This document shows, one piece after another, positions 22,262 through 34,593 of a DNA stretch of 64,000 bases (within the stretch, counting starts at the first letter, position 1; each line of letters begins with the position of its first letter). Below the pieces are notes generated by a model. The model was not told where the DNA came from and did no database searches. It was given only the letters and a program-made list of their open reading frames with translations. Both the position numbers and the translations under genes were made by a program. Origin of the DNA: Lytechinus variegatus (lineage: Eukaryota; Echinodermata; Echinoidea; Temnopleuroida; Toxopneustidae); assembly GCF_018143015.1 (NCBI RefSeq), contig NC_054740.1, positions 56,436,083 through 56,500,082 of the forward strand. The letters are read 5' to 3'.

Positions 22262-24007
22262 TATACTGTCATCAGGGTGTCAGGTTCAAGTTTGATTTAT
22301 TTCATTTCAACTCAACTCAATTATACAACATATATCAGGAAATGATTACACAGATATAAAATGAGAACCGTACAAATCATTAGAACTGAATGTACATTGC
22401 AAGCAATATGATTATACTAAATAAATAAGTAATATTTATGGTATATACTGGTCCCCTGCTTGAAAAAAGAAGGGGGAATCAATGGGAAAAAATGAAGCGC
22501 TTTAAAAAAGAGGTCTTGGATATTCAATTGATAAAAAATATATACATCATTATAATAACATTGGTCATCTTGCCTCTCTCCCTTATACGATGAAAATACA
22601 CTGGCGCTCCTGACACGGGCGTAAAGTTGGGGGCTTGTTGGACATGCACCCCCAAAAATTGCCAAAACCAAGAAAAATGAAAGAAAAGGAAAGGAAATGA
22701 GTGAAATAAATATGATAGTACATTGTAAATATTATGTAAAACCAACAACAATTTTTTTATATAATCAAAATCTAAATTATTTTTTTGCTCCCTCGCCGCG
22801 CTGCTTCTTATAAACTTTGGCCCCATAACTATGTCTGGCTCCCTCAGAAAGGTTGGCTCTTTACGCTACACCGGCTCAAGAGAAAAACTTGTCTGGGCAA
22901 ACTTTTTAAGTTGCGGAAAAAAAAGGAAGAAAGTATAAGCAAAATAGCTTACTGAAAAGCGATTTCATGACATGTCCGAGTACAGTTGAAAAAAAAATCG
23001 TTTAGCGAAATAGACGTTTCATGACTTGGAAAATTATCTTACTCTTTTTTACTCTAAATCTTTTACTCTTATACTATTTCTCTTACTCTTATACCTGCAT
23101 ACTCTAATCTTTATTTAAGAACATACAAACTTTTCCATTTTATGTTTTTTTTTTTGAGATGTAGCTTCCTTTTAACTTATGGAACTGGAACAAAGTACTG
23201 AAGAATACAACTACAGTTTGTCACTCAGACTGCGATTTGTATATTTTAAGTGACAGTCCTTCAAAATAAGATAAATATTCCAAAATATTATTGACTTTTC
23301 AATCTAAGTGTTCCGACTGTTTGTCAAAATATGATCTATGCAATTCGACTGCTTCGCTCTATTGGAATACTAAACCATCATGAAATCCCGTCCAAATTAT
23401 TTCTTTAATATTCTTCATCAGTGGCAGACATACAAAGATCGAAGCCTTTGAAGACTCGGTTTGTTGGCAAAGCGTGCATGTACCAAGTTATATATTTTTC
23501 GTGACATTATTAGGAATAATGGGAAAATGAAAAGAGACATGAATGACTATTGGAATAGGGATATAGGAATATGTATATTGATACGAATAGGAATAGTTAA
23601 AGGAGTATATGAATAGGAATGGGATAGGATAAGAATAATAATAAAGATAGGAATAAAATAGAAAAGAGTAAGAATAAGAATGAGTGAATATCAATATTTT
23701 ATTCAGAAATGCTATACGCTTGGCAAATGTGCTAAATCATAAATGCTCTATGAGTTTATCCAAGTTTATATGTAATAATTTTCATATTAAAAAAAACACA
23801 AATTTGACAAACGACGTGTAAAGCACGTTTCTCATTGGATCCATGTAAAAAAAAATACGATGAGATTTGGGTTGGTGACACGAATATTCTTTCATCTTAT
23901 TTTGTGAATTGCACGAAAGTTAAACATTTATGATAGCAGTCCTGTTTTTAAAGGGGGAGTGAACTGGGTATGGTCTCTCATCGACTGTGTGTTATAAATA
24001 CATATTC
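22262..24007. other. Spacer with low-complexity tracts
   Basis: It contains a short TCAACTCAATT-type tail at 22300-22322, a (TTACTCT)n-like tract at 23037-23105 and an (AATAGGAAT)n-like tract at 23545-23680. Minus-strand frames of 84 and 100 codons at 22417-22826 have no recognisable domain. Confidence 0.4.
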
Positions 24008-24011
24008 TTAA

Positions 24012-24532
24012 AGCCTGTGTATAGTTTTGGTAAAGGGTCAATAATGTGATTGATAATCGAATATCATCTAATATGACAGTCTTACTGAAGCGTAGAGACC
24101 GTTAGATATTTTTCCAACTGCACTTATCTGAGAAAATTTCAAATATTCAAATCTTGGATATATAGCTCCCTCTCTCGGCGATGCTTGTTTTAAATTTTAA
24201 AAATGGCATTCAAGCACTTATCTTATAAATTTAGTGATTAGATATCCAAAAGTTACAGACAAAGAACATATCTTGAAAGTTTCAGCCCATTCCATGATTT
24301 GGAATAGGATTTAATTGAAAGACAAAAACACACAGATATTTTAATTTGATCGGGTGACCCGATCAAGTTAAATTTCCATGTAAAATCGCAAAATTTATCC
24401 TGTAAAACACATTTTCATTTCATATCCTCCACATCATAACTGTTATAGGGCATATCCATTCATATTAGCTAGCAATGAATTGGAATAGTGATAGGTGCAT
24501 TTTGGTGGATTTACCAAAACTATACACAAGCT
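24012..24532 (+). mobile_element. TTAA-flanked MITE, copy 1
   Basis: About 521 bp begins AGCCTGTGTATAGTTTTGG and ends CCAAAACTATACACAAGCT, an inverted repeat with one mismatch. TTAA flanks both sides (24008-24011 and 24533-24536). Copy 2 at 35733-36250 is nearly identical in the same orientation. A perfect internal palindrome TTGATCGGGTGACCCGATCA lies near 24347-24367. TTAA targets are typical of piggyBac-type transposition. It has no coding capacity. Confidence 0.85.
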
Positions 24533-24536
24533 TTAA

Positions 24537-26015
24537 AATGTACGTTTTCAGATATCTACTCATACTACAGAGAATAAATTGACCTACAATTGTATTTGTA
24601 TAGAGAAACCAAAGTATTTTTAGAGGAAAAGTGATTGTTTCGCTACTTGGTAACATAATTATTGCCGTATAATGGATTGAGTAGTCTAATAGCATGTTAT
24701 CATTCAAGTGGGTCTATATCACTAGACTACACCAGAATTATGGGTCAGGGAACAGATTGGATGTATATTTTGGGATTACATAGTCATTCGAATGGAAATA
24801 ATTGTGTAAATTCTATAATCTCTGTTAAAAATTGAATATGCAATATTTGAATTCCAAAGCTCAGGTGATAAATGCATTAACTCAAAAATTATAACAGAAT
24901 TTATGGGGGAGGGGAAGAAACTGCCTAGCAACGAAGTCAGGCAAGTTGAGTTTACATGTAATAAAGGAATGAAGGTGAATAAGGGTGTTATCAGGCGGAT
25001 TATATTCAGAGGTGATGTTCGTTATTCTGTTACATTTTAAAATACCATATCGTCTGCTACTACTCGTCTGGTCTATAGTTGTCATTTTGTCTATACACTG
25101 CACGTGGTCTCAAACCCGCTTAGTCTAATTTCCGTATGCCCATTCGGACTATCTCCACTTTGTCAACTTATTATATATTCTTTTATTTTGTCTCATGAAA
25201 AATTGTTTATTCATACATAATTTTTATATAATAATATTAATAATAATAATATCATTATAATAATAATGATAATACTTTTGGACGGAAATGTGTTTATCCT
25301 ATATATTTCTTGATTATAGTGAATTATAGTGGTATAGTCATATGACGTAAATCGAATGGAGGCATATGTACATGTACCACTCTAGAGAATCCCAAAGAGA
25401 CCGTCAAGTACTTTAATTTGAACTCGCTTGGTCAGCGGCTCATTCAATTACAGTAAGGGTTGTAGCATTGATAAAAGATCGACTCCTGCTCTGCACCATA
25501 ACAGCTATGATAAAGATGAAATGAGTGAGTATTTTTAGGGAAAAAATCGAGATGGATTTGCGACATTAATTCCTTCCTCGTGATTTTATTAGGAATTATA
25601 TTATTTAATCTAATATCATTGACATGACTGGTACATGTCAAATGAAATGAATTAAAAAAAAAGTTTAAAAAAGAGGAAAGAGTGAGGGTCATTTTGGTAG
25701 TTCAACTCTCGGGGGGGGGGTCAAGAACATATTCACTGGGGGCACACAGGGTCCATTATTGTCACCTCCTTTATTCTGTGTAAGTTTTAATTCAATTTAA
25801 TGAAGATTACTGTGACTGAAGTTCAACGCGAAATATTTGAAAATGAATAAAAAGTGGATGCAATATCATGGAGTTTTCGGAAAACAAGGTGTCATTCCAG
25901 TTACTTCTGTAATTACTGAAATGGGGCGCAGGTGGACCTGGACAGGGGCACACTGTCCCCCTCTGCCTACCCCTCTCCCCAACACAGTGCCAACTAGAGG
26001 TGAGAGAGAAGATTG
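24537..26015. other. Spacer; fragment of the GTCTAAT repeat vocabulary
   Basis: At about 25052-25172 words such as CGTCTGGTCTATAG and GCTTAGTCTAATTTCC resemble the arms of the element at 16943-19956. A short (ATA)n lies at 25231-25275 and a G run at 25711-25720. No exon-like block is recognised. Confidence 0.4.
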
Positions 26016-26130
26016 AGAGAAAGCGAGGAGAGAGAGAGAAAGAGGGGGGAGGAGGGGGAGAGAGAGAGGGGGTAAGGGGAGATAGGGGGGGGGGAAGAGA
26101 GAGAGAGGGGAGGGGGGGGGGGGGGGTAAG
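26016..26130. repeat. GA/G-rich low-complexity tract
   Basis: AGAGAG and GGGGAG runs end in a long G run at 26108-26126. It lies about 210 bases left of the 38-bp inverted repeat at 26338. Confidence 0.9.
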
Positions 26131-26352
26131 ATGAATAAGGGGATATGAAGGAGGGAGGAATATGTGAAGGGGAATGGGTCGCTTTACCCTGAATAGTGAC
26201 CCCTGACTAAATATTATTTATCATTACAATTGTAGGTTCAATCAAATACTTTCCACGGGAACGAGCTAGCTAGTTGGACAGCGCTTTATGATTGATGAAA
26301 GTAATTTTTAACCAATCATTTAAAATAACACACACACTACCCTTATGGAACA

Positions 26353-27229
26353 AACACAGTGTTACCACAGTGTGTTCACATAGTTGACTATGTGTAAACT
26401 ATGTGTTAACTATGTGGTCACAGTGTTGTCACAGTGTGAGACTTCAGATCACATAGTTAATCACATAATTGCCCACATAGTTGGGTAACAAACACAGTGT
26501 TACCACAGTGTGTTCACATAGTTGACTATGTGTAAACTATGTGTTAACTATGTGGTCACAGTGTTGTCACAGTGTGAGACTTCAGATCACATAGTTAATC
26601 ACATAATTGCCCACATAGTTGGGTAACAAACACAGTGTTACCACAGTGTGTTCACATAGTTGACTATGTGTAAACTATGTGGTCACAGTGTGAGACTTCA
26701 GATCACATAGTTAATCACATAATTGCCCACATAGTTGGGTAACAAACACAGTGTTACCACAGTGTGTTCACATAGTTGACTATGTGTAAACTATGTGGAC
26801 ACAGTGTTAGACTTCAGATCACATAGTAAATCACATAATTGCCCACATAGTTGGGTAACAAACACAGTGTTACCACAGTGTGTTCACATAGTTGACTATG
26901 TGTAAACTATGTGGACACAGTGTTAGACTTCAGATCACATAGTTAATCATAATTGTCCACATAGTTGGGCAACAAACACAGTGTTGCCACAGTGTGTTCA
27001 CATAGTTGACTATGTGTAAACTATGTGGTCACAGTGTGAGACTCAGATCACATAGTTAATCACATAATTGCCCACATAGTTGGGTAACAAACACAATGTT
27101 ACCACAGTGTGTTCACATAGTTGACTATGTGTAAACTATGTGGTCACAGTGTTAGACTTCAGATCACATTGTTAATCACATAATTGCCCACATAGTTGGG
27201 TAACAAACACAGTGTTACCACAGTAAGTT
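26353..27229. repeat. Satellite-like array, 138- then ~116-bp units
   Basis: The start word AACACAGTGTTACCACAGTG recurs at about 26353, 26490, 26628, 26744, 26860, 26974, 27090 and 27206. That gives two 138-bp units, then five of 114-116 bp and a partial one. The length difference is a 22-bp segment holding an extra ACTATGTGGTCACAGTGTTG. Each unit is full of short inverted words (CACATAGT with ACTATGTG; CACAGTG with CACTGTG) and could fold. Confidence 0.9.
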
Positions 27230-27854
27230 CTTCAATCATACCCGAGAAAAATTTAACAAGCAAGAACAAGGGTCTTCAAGCTCGCGCAGGGCGGGGGGGG
27301 GAGCAGGGAGGAGTACTAAACTTGAAAAATGGTTTGATGCACTATTCCCAATACAATCTCCATTTAGTTTTTAATTTACACTGAAATTTTGCCGGTAATT
27401 TTGATATTTGATGATTTTTTTATTTTCTTTTAAGATCATCATCGCAATGGATAAACTATCAGTAAAGGCTATAACGTTAATAGAGTTATAGATCTATACT
27501 AGATATCCGGAACTCTTCGGTAAATCTCGGCCTCGGAAATCTATTTTCGGCGAGGCATGCTAGCGCTAGCGCGCTAGTGTAATACATGTGCGTTTCAAAT
27601 TCACTCGCTAAAGCTCACCGACGCCCGTTACAGTTTATCGCTTCATCCAATATTTACGCCCGTTAGAATCTGATCTTACTGCACTTTGTCTTAATCTTCT
27701 TGAATTGATAAGGATATCAACCATGTGCGTCTTAGTACACTGGGTGGAAACAAGGAACTGTTACTTCTAGCGATTTTGTAACAAACAAAAAGATGTCGGT
27801 CAACTTGGTGGACCCGAAGTTTGAGGGCCTGGTGGAGTCCGGAACCCCGCAGAG
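27230..27854. other. Spacer between array and nested palindrome
   Basis: Includes a G run at 27293-27301 and a short CTAGCGCTAGCGCGCTAG palindrome near 27559-27577. GC content rises towards 27855. No gene is recognised. Confidence 0.4.
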
Positions 27855-29166
27855 GGCAGTGTATACAGCCACACGCGTGTGTCTTTACCATCCAGCCACA
27901 CGCGTGTGGTTATATCCAGAACACCTATCTGTGGATACCGCCACACGCCGCCAGTAATAACAGTAAAACACGTATGTAGGTCGGCGCTAATGCAGTTTCG
28001 CACCGGCCGATTACCAGCACACCTAATTACCAATAATTGTTACCAAATGTCATGACAAGTCTCTCAGTCACATTTCGATGTCAATATATCCACCACTTTT
28101 CAAAATATTGTGATCGGGAATGGCTGTATTTTTCGTCTTCGATCTCAACGTCGTTGATCGACATCGCTTCGCGGATCGCTTGGATTCACTGTGCACCGTA
28201 ATGTTGATACGAACTGAAGTTCGCAACCAAATCGTGCGAACATAGATTCGCATGCGGCATGCTGGCAGTTTGTTCACCACATTTTCGCATGATTTGGTTG
28301 CTAACTTCAGTTCATATCAACATTACGGTGTACGGTGAATCCAAGCGATCTGCGAAGCGATGTCTACGCCGTGTCGATCAACGACGTTGAGATCGAAGCC
28401 GAAATACAGCCATTCCCGATCACGATATTTTGAAAAGTGGTGGATATATTGACATCGAAATGTGACTGAGAGACTTGTCATGACATTTGGGAACAAATAT
28501 TGGTGATTAGGTATGCTGGTAACCGGCCGGTGCGAAACTGCATTAGCGCCTGTACGTCTGACCGTCTATATCACGATCAAAATAACCTGATTTCTTCATT
28601 AAATTCTTACATTCTAAACCCCTTTGATATCCTTAGATCGTTTCAATTTCATTCTCACCGTCTTCTCTCCTTGCTTTTCTTGTCTTGTTACAAACGGTCG
28701 TCTGTTTAACAGCAAATTCTCTTTTTCTACTTGTGTCGATTCTGGCAGACCCATACAAATTTTCGTACCAAGCGTTAAGCATGCACGAATCCCGAGTTTC
28801 GTACGTACACACGTACGCGCACATAGCCTAGAGTCAGTAGAGAATCGACACAAGTAGAAAAAGTGTGGAAATTTGCTATTTAACAGGCGGCCTTTTGTAA
28901 CAAGACAAGAAAGACAAGAAAAGCAAGGAAAGAAGACGGTGAGAATGAAATTGAAATGATTTAAAGAAATCAGAGTGGTTTAGAATGTAAGAATTTAATG
29001 AAGAAATGAGGTTATTTTGATCATGATATAGACGGTCAGACCTACATACGTGTTTTACTGTTATTACTGGCGGCGTGTGGCGGTATCCACAGATAGGTGT
29101 TCTGGATATAACCACACGCGTGTGGCTGGATGGTAAAGACACACGCGTGTGGCTGTATACACTGCC
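27855..29166. repeat. 1.3-kb nested palindrome of form A-B-B'-C-C'-A'
   Basis: A (27855-27981) and A' (29040-29166) are inverted copies that look identical over 127 bp, starting GGCAGTGTATACAGCCACAC. Inside, B (27983-28240) and B' (28284-28550) form one hairpin with a 43-base loop. C (28556-28743) and C' (28841-29041) form a second with a ~97-base loop, which itself holds CGTACGTACACACGTACG. A strand would fold into a T-shaped three-way junction. B/B' and C/C' differ by scattered substitutions and small indels. There is no coding capacity and no clear target duplication. It is probably a foldback-type transposon. Confidence 0.9.
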
Positions 29167-29182
29167 TTCATGCCTTTAATTT

Positions 29183-29234
29183 AACCCAGGGAACTCCCGC
29201 CCGCGTAGCGGGCGGGAGTTTCCTGGCCTGGGTT
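29183..29234. repeat. GC-rich hairpin next to the nested palindrome
   Basis: AACCCAGGGAACTCCCGCCC pairs with GGGCGGGAGTTTCCTGGCCTGGGTT around a CGCGTAGC loop. It lies 17 bases right of A'. It could be a remnant element end or a local palindrome. No T run follows that would suggest a terminator. Confidence 0.75.
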
Positions 29235-29334
29235 ACTATGAATTTAGCTCTACATAGTACTCTACGTAGTCGTAGGGTTACTCCCCACTGACGCCTGGGA
29301 TCACGAGCTATATTCACCCACGTACTGGTACAAA

Positions 29335-29684
29335 ACCTGAAACTTTCGCCCCCGAGATTTCTACTTTCCCTCTAAATCTAGCCCTAAAACATGTAGGCCC
29401 TACCTGTCATGGGGTTCAACTTATTTTCCAAGTGAAGTAGATTACCGGGTGTAACATTTCTGCGATATTGATTTCATTTTTAAAGAAGAATTCATAAAAA
29501 ACGAATCGCGCGATTTGCGTGCTGTCGCCAAGCGAAAGACAACAAAATCAAGATGGCGACATAAACACGGCCGTAAGCTCTTTCCATCTTTTCTACTAGC
29601 CAGGAGGCTTCTAAAGAGTAAAAAATCATTTACTAATACTATACTAACGTAGTCTTGAGGAAGCAATGATGATGATTTTTTTTA
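29335..29684. repeat. Dispersed repeat block related to 31245-31850
   Basis: CCTGAAACTTTCGCCCCCGA, an AAGATGGCG(A/G) word, AAACACGGCC and CCAGGAGGCTTCTA followed by AGAGTAAAAAATCATTTACT are shared with blocks at 31140-31260, 31420-31640 and 31770-31850 in either orientation. It looks like a piece of the same mobile family. Confidence 0.55.
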
Positions 29685-30766
29685 GCGAAGCCAGCTAGAG
29701 ATCATGATATGCTCTGAAAAGTTAAGCATAAACAGCACTCCCAGAACCACGTTTACGATCGGCGTTTTGAATCGACGTTTGAAATCGCTGATTCTGTCCT
29801 CGCAATGGAAGCATAAACACACCATAAGATACGTTAGTATTAGTCTTGAGGACGCAATGATGATGATTTTTTTTAGATATGTCATATACTTCTTCATCAT
29901 TGACGTCTTGACACTCTCTCCATAGTGTCTTAAGCGAAGGACCAAAACAAAGATGGATTTCCCTAGAAAATCCATCTTTTTAAACCAAAATCACAAGAAT
30001 TCTATTAATTCTATTCATTCTTACACCTTCCTACGCCTAATGCGTAGGGAGGTGTTAAATATTATTATATAAAAATATAAAATTTAGAGATAGAAATTAG
30101 AGATGAAAATTCGTATTCAACAAATCTTAAAATTTATTTCGTGATCATAAATAATTTATATATATTAATATGAATTATTTATAATGAAAATATAAATTTT
30201 AATGGGTTAGTTAATGATTTGTTAAATAAGAATTTTCATCTCTAAATTGTTAAGACGGGATTGCTTTCCGGAAGTACGTCATACATAAGCGGTTCAAGGG
30301 TCGACGCTATTGTATTTCCATTGTTTACATGTGGAACGGGGGGTCTACGCGGCATCAGTTAGGTAAGAAATCTTCATTTTTTTATATTTTTTATAATAAT
30401 ATTTAAAACCTTCCTACGCATTAGGCGTAGGAAGATGTAAGAATGAATAGAATTCTTGTGATTTTGGTTTAAAAAGATGGATTTTCTAGGGAAATCCATC
30501 TTTGTTTTGGTCCTTCGCTTAAGACACTATGGAGAGAGTGTCAAGACGTCAATGATGAAGAAGTATATGACATATCTAAAAAAATCATCATCATTGCGTC
30601 CTCAAGACTAATACTAACGTATCTTATGGTGTGTTTATGCTTCCATTGCGAGGACAGAATCAGCGATTTCAAACGTCGATTCAAAACGCCGATCGTAAAC
30701 GTGGTTCTGGGAGTGCTGTTTATGCTTAACTTTTCAGAGCATATCATGATCTCCAGCTGGCTTCGC
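29685..30766. repeat. Second nested palindrome, ~390-bp arms
   Basis: Left arm 29685-30080 and right arm 30376-30766 are inverted and near-identical, from GCGAAGCCAGCT at the outside to the TACGCCTAATGCGTAGG palindrome and AT-rich DNA inside. The 295-bp centre holds another inverted pair (AGAGATGAAAATTCGTATTC near 30099 with GAATTTTCATCTCT near 30229) and about 130 bp of unique GC-richer sequence. Mirror-image peptides on opposite strands (for example around FHCEDRISDFKRRF) come from the two arms and are not evidence for a gene. Confidence 0.9.
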
Positions 30767-31009
30767 ATCGTAAAGCGAGGTCAAATTGGGCGCGCCTTTT
30801 TTCAAAAGTTTTTTTTTTTCCGATTGTTGTTTTTACGTAGAGATAACAAGGAGCAATACGACTGTATTTGCCCGCGGATTTTCATCTCACCGGAAGCATG
30901 TACCAAATGACGTCATTTAAACACGTTTATGATCGTGGTTCTGTTTATACTTCCCCAGAAAGCCTGATTCTGGTCAAACAACGTTTACAAACGCACCTTT
31001 TTGTGAGTT

Positions 31010-31850
31010 TACGATCGGCGTTTTGAAACAGCGTTTAAATGAAAGTAAGCATGGACGCAACCGTGTTTTGGACTAATCACGTTTGGAAACGCTGATTCTG
31101 GCCTGAAAAGTGGAAGCATAAACACGGCCTTACTCTCACCTAGCCAGGCGGCTTCTAGTTCTAGAGAGTAAAAATCAGTTACTAACGTAAGGTTACTCTC
31201 ATCCGAAGCCAGGTCTTCCTTCTCATTGACCCACACGACAGAAGCCAAACCACCTGAAACTTTCACCCCAAGATTTCTACTTTCCTTAATAGAAAAGATC
31301 TAGGCCTAAATCATGTACATTGAAAAAACTTCATTTCCGACATTTCTACGCTCTCGTTATTTTTGAACAAGAATTCATCAAAAAAATGAGAGAAATATTG
31401 TGAAAAGACAGAAGAGACTTGCCCGATGTTTACGCCGCCATCTTACTTCCTATTGTTCTTCGCCAACGTTACCCGACGCACGCGTCTATGAGAAGGAAGA
31501 CCTGGCTTCGTATGAGAGTAACCTTACGTTAGTAAATGATTTTTACTCTCTAGAAGCCGCCTGGCTACTCTCACCCACGTTACGCGACTCAAGCGTCCGT
31601 ATCGTGGGTGAAGAACAATAGAAAACAAGATGGCGGTGTAAACATCGGGCAAGTCTCTTTTTTTTCATGACAATTTTTCATTTTTTTAATGAATTCTTGT
31701 CTAAAAATAAAAAATACAAAAGTTTCAGGTTTTGGCTGCCTACATGCACATGTATACAATAGAACTAAGAAGCCCTGGCTTCGTATGAGAGTAAGTTACG
31801 TTAGTAAATGATTTTTACTCTCTAGAAGCCTCCTGGCTAGACTGGATTAG
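31010..31850. repeat. Cluster of inverted repeats sharing the GAAGCC(A/T)GG block
   Basis: 31140-31215 (AGCCAGGCGGCTTCTA, AGAGTAAAAATCAGTTACTAACG) is inverted at 31500-31575 and again near 31770-31850. 31360-31470 (AAGAATTCATC, GACTTGCCCGATGTTTACGCCGCCATCTT) is inverted at 31600-31700. Short GCATAAACACGGCC words at 31120 match 29557. The whole is best read as several foldback elements inserted into each other. Confidence 0.7.
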
Positions 31851-32177
31851 CATTACATCGGCTAATTAACAAATTTGGGGACAAATTTAATGATGTGAAA
31901 GATTCTTACTAGTTTTTAAATAATAATTATCTTATTTAGATCTACTGAAAAATATGTCTACAACTCAAAATAGTTTGTGTGTACAGAATTCAGATAAAAT
32001 TATTTACGTCTATAACTTAAAAACTGGTGTCTGAATTCTGATTTGATAACTTGTCTATACTCTGTAGTAATAATTCTAATAATGCTAAAACCCCATTTTT
32101 ACAATGCATTTCATAAATGGCTCTTTGAAATTACTCTGATTATTTATGTCTGTCCTTAATGTGCCTGTCCCTTACAG
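31851..32177. other. Spacer before exon-like block a
   Basis: AT-rich DNA ending in a pyrimidine-rich TGTCCCTTACAG at 32166-32177, which forms a good splice acceptor for the next block. Confidence 0.35.
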
Positions 32178-32967
32178 AAAAAAAAAACTGATGTACTAAA
32201 GAAAGAGAAGGAGTTCCTAAACACCGCAACCAGAGTAGATGAGGCTATGGATGAGTCTGATGCCACAGATTAGGACATGGAGGATGAGGCTTCAACCTCA
32301 AAAAAAGATGTGAGAAAGAGGGTACGTTGAAACTTTACATTCAACTTAAATTTTAAAGACGTGCATGGATCAGGAAATTTTGAAGCATACTAGCCAGGAA
32401 ATTTAGTCCAAAGTGATAAGTGTTTACCTGAAGCAGGCCAGACTTTATTCTGTGATTTGCAAAAAAAAATGACTTATACATAACTTGATATCGCTGCCAG
32501 TGGTGATTCAAAAAATTGCTCTTAAATTTCTACTTGAAAAAAAAAAATTGATGGAATTGGAAAGTATTGGTGGTACTACTTCAATAAAAGAAAATTCATT
32601 AGAAAAACTAAAAATAATCAATACACTTATGAATTTTGTCTGGATTCCTAGTCTAGATACAGAATTGCATTGGATTTGCACATGACCGCGTACCCAGGTG
32701 TCGCAAATTTGAACTCAGAAGATATGCGAGACTTAAATGTGAGTGGCGCGGCGCGGTCACCCCAAAAAATCGTAGCTGGATGGTCTTGAAAAATGTTGAG
32801 CGGGGGAGGGGGGGCTACATTAAATTTTAATTTTAAAAATTCTAAACATATTCCATATCTGTTCATATTTTATTTCCATTTTTGGTTGCAGGTTGGGAAA
32901 GCTGACAGATCTGCTATGGCAGAGCTTCTAAAGAAGAAAAAGACTGAAGACCAGCGGAACCATAAAG

Positions 32968-34479
32968 GTCAGTTTAAAAGTTTATTATTTACGGCAAGAT
33001 TCTGTGGCCAATTAAATGAAAAATCATGACCAGAAAACAAAATTCTCATATGTCCAGAAAGAGTATCTTCTCCAGAGCATTGCATTCATGCTTTTGGTGC
33101 AAATAGAATTTTACATCACAACAAAGAATACCTCTTAATTATCGAAGGTTAAACATATACCACATAAAAATTGTATCTGAAATTATGATGGAGTAGATGC
33201 TCTTTCAGGACATACATCTATATGAGATGAGAGTTATGTTTTCCGGACATGCTTTTTCATTAAATTGGTGATTTTTTTAAATGTTAAAGTTTTTTTCTGA
33301 CTCTCTTGGTATATCATTGTAGGATATTGGCACTCTAAATGGATGAATTTCCATTGCTAGCCCTGGCATATCAACATTCACAAATAACACTGTGTCTCAC
33401 ACACAGATTTGCGTTATGGTAAATTCTAGTAGAAGGGGCTATGAAATGATGTGTCTGAGGATATATCCACCGCAAAAATAAAAAAATCACTTTCAATTTT
33501 TGAAAAAATTGCATTTTGGCCAATTCATATCGTCTGTGATGTCATAAAATCATATTCTAAAAAAATCTCTGTTCTTTAATGATATTTATCAAACCTTCAC
33601 TGATATATTTCTCAATTTTTTTTTTCTTATTACAACCAATTATTCATCAGGGTGAACTTCCCCTTTGATAGCTTTTACATTTTCTTGTGTATTTTGCCAA
33701 GAATGATTGTCTCTGCGTGAATCTACAAATGAATTCAGAATATCACAATTACTGTAAATAGGAAGATGCTCTGTAGTTTCTCATATTACCAAGCTTGTCA
33801 ATAATTTCAAGGCGGAGGGTTAGGGTGAATCTCCCTGAAAGAGAAACTACATGTACTAGAATAGCACAGTCTCTCCAAATGGTAATCTACGGTGAAAATA
33901 AGTTTTTGATGTGGAAACAAAAACAAACTAACAGAAAACGGAGGAAAAGGACACCGACTTTGATTTGAATCTACGTAACCATAGAAAACATTTTAATGTT
34001 TTAAGTAAGTGATTGATCTTCACAAATGTCTTGTCATTTTACATTTTACAATGATGCTGCCTGTCACCGGTACAATTTCTTCCAGAGCGGCGGACCAAAA
34101 AAATTAGAAATTCACAGAGTCAAAGGCTTAGACAATCAACCAGTTTAAGAACTTAATTTCCTTTAAGTCACTTCCTTGTCATTTCATAAGATATTTTCAA
34201 TCAAGTAGGACTATAGAAATAAGATTACCGAGCCTGAAATCTTGATTTTCTTGCTTTAACTTATCCGCCCCTAATATTATAATCCTGTTTCATGGGTATG
34301 CATGGTTTTTTTGTTGTGTTTGTGACTCTTAGATACTCCACTGCAGCTGAGTAACCAACAGTCACAAACAGACGGAACTTGACTTGGCTTTAATTAATAT
34401 TTATATATGATGTAGAGTCTTTGATAAAAGTTTGAGACTTTGAGCCAGTTTTTGTGTCCTTTCATTTTCTTATATTCAG
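32968..34479 (+). other. Putative intron; no internal feature
   Basis: AT-rich sequence between exon-like blocks b and c. No repeat family or RNA gene is recognised. Confidence 0.3.
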
Positions 34480-34593
34480 CACACACAACAAGCATGACAA
34501 CAATTTCCCTGCACTTCCACTGGCCAAGTACGTGCACGCATGGGCCAGAAGCTGAAAGATGTCCGTGCATCTCGAAGACGTGCAGAAAAGCAG

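Noticed and set aside
27855..29166. Integrated parvovirus terminal repeat
   Set aside because: Only the fold topology is similar. Length is far greater, no viral coding sequence is seen nearby, and sequence similarity was not evident.
29682..30910. Mirrored frames of 73-97 codons on both strands
   Set aside because: They are the two arms of one inverted repeat read on opposite strands, so shared peptides do not indicate selection.
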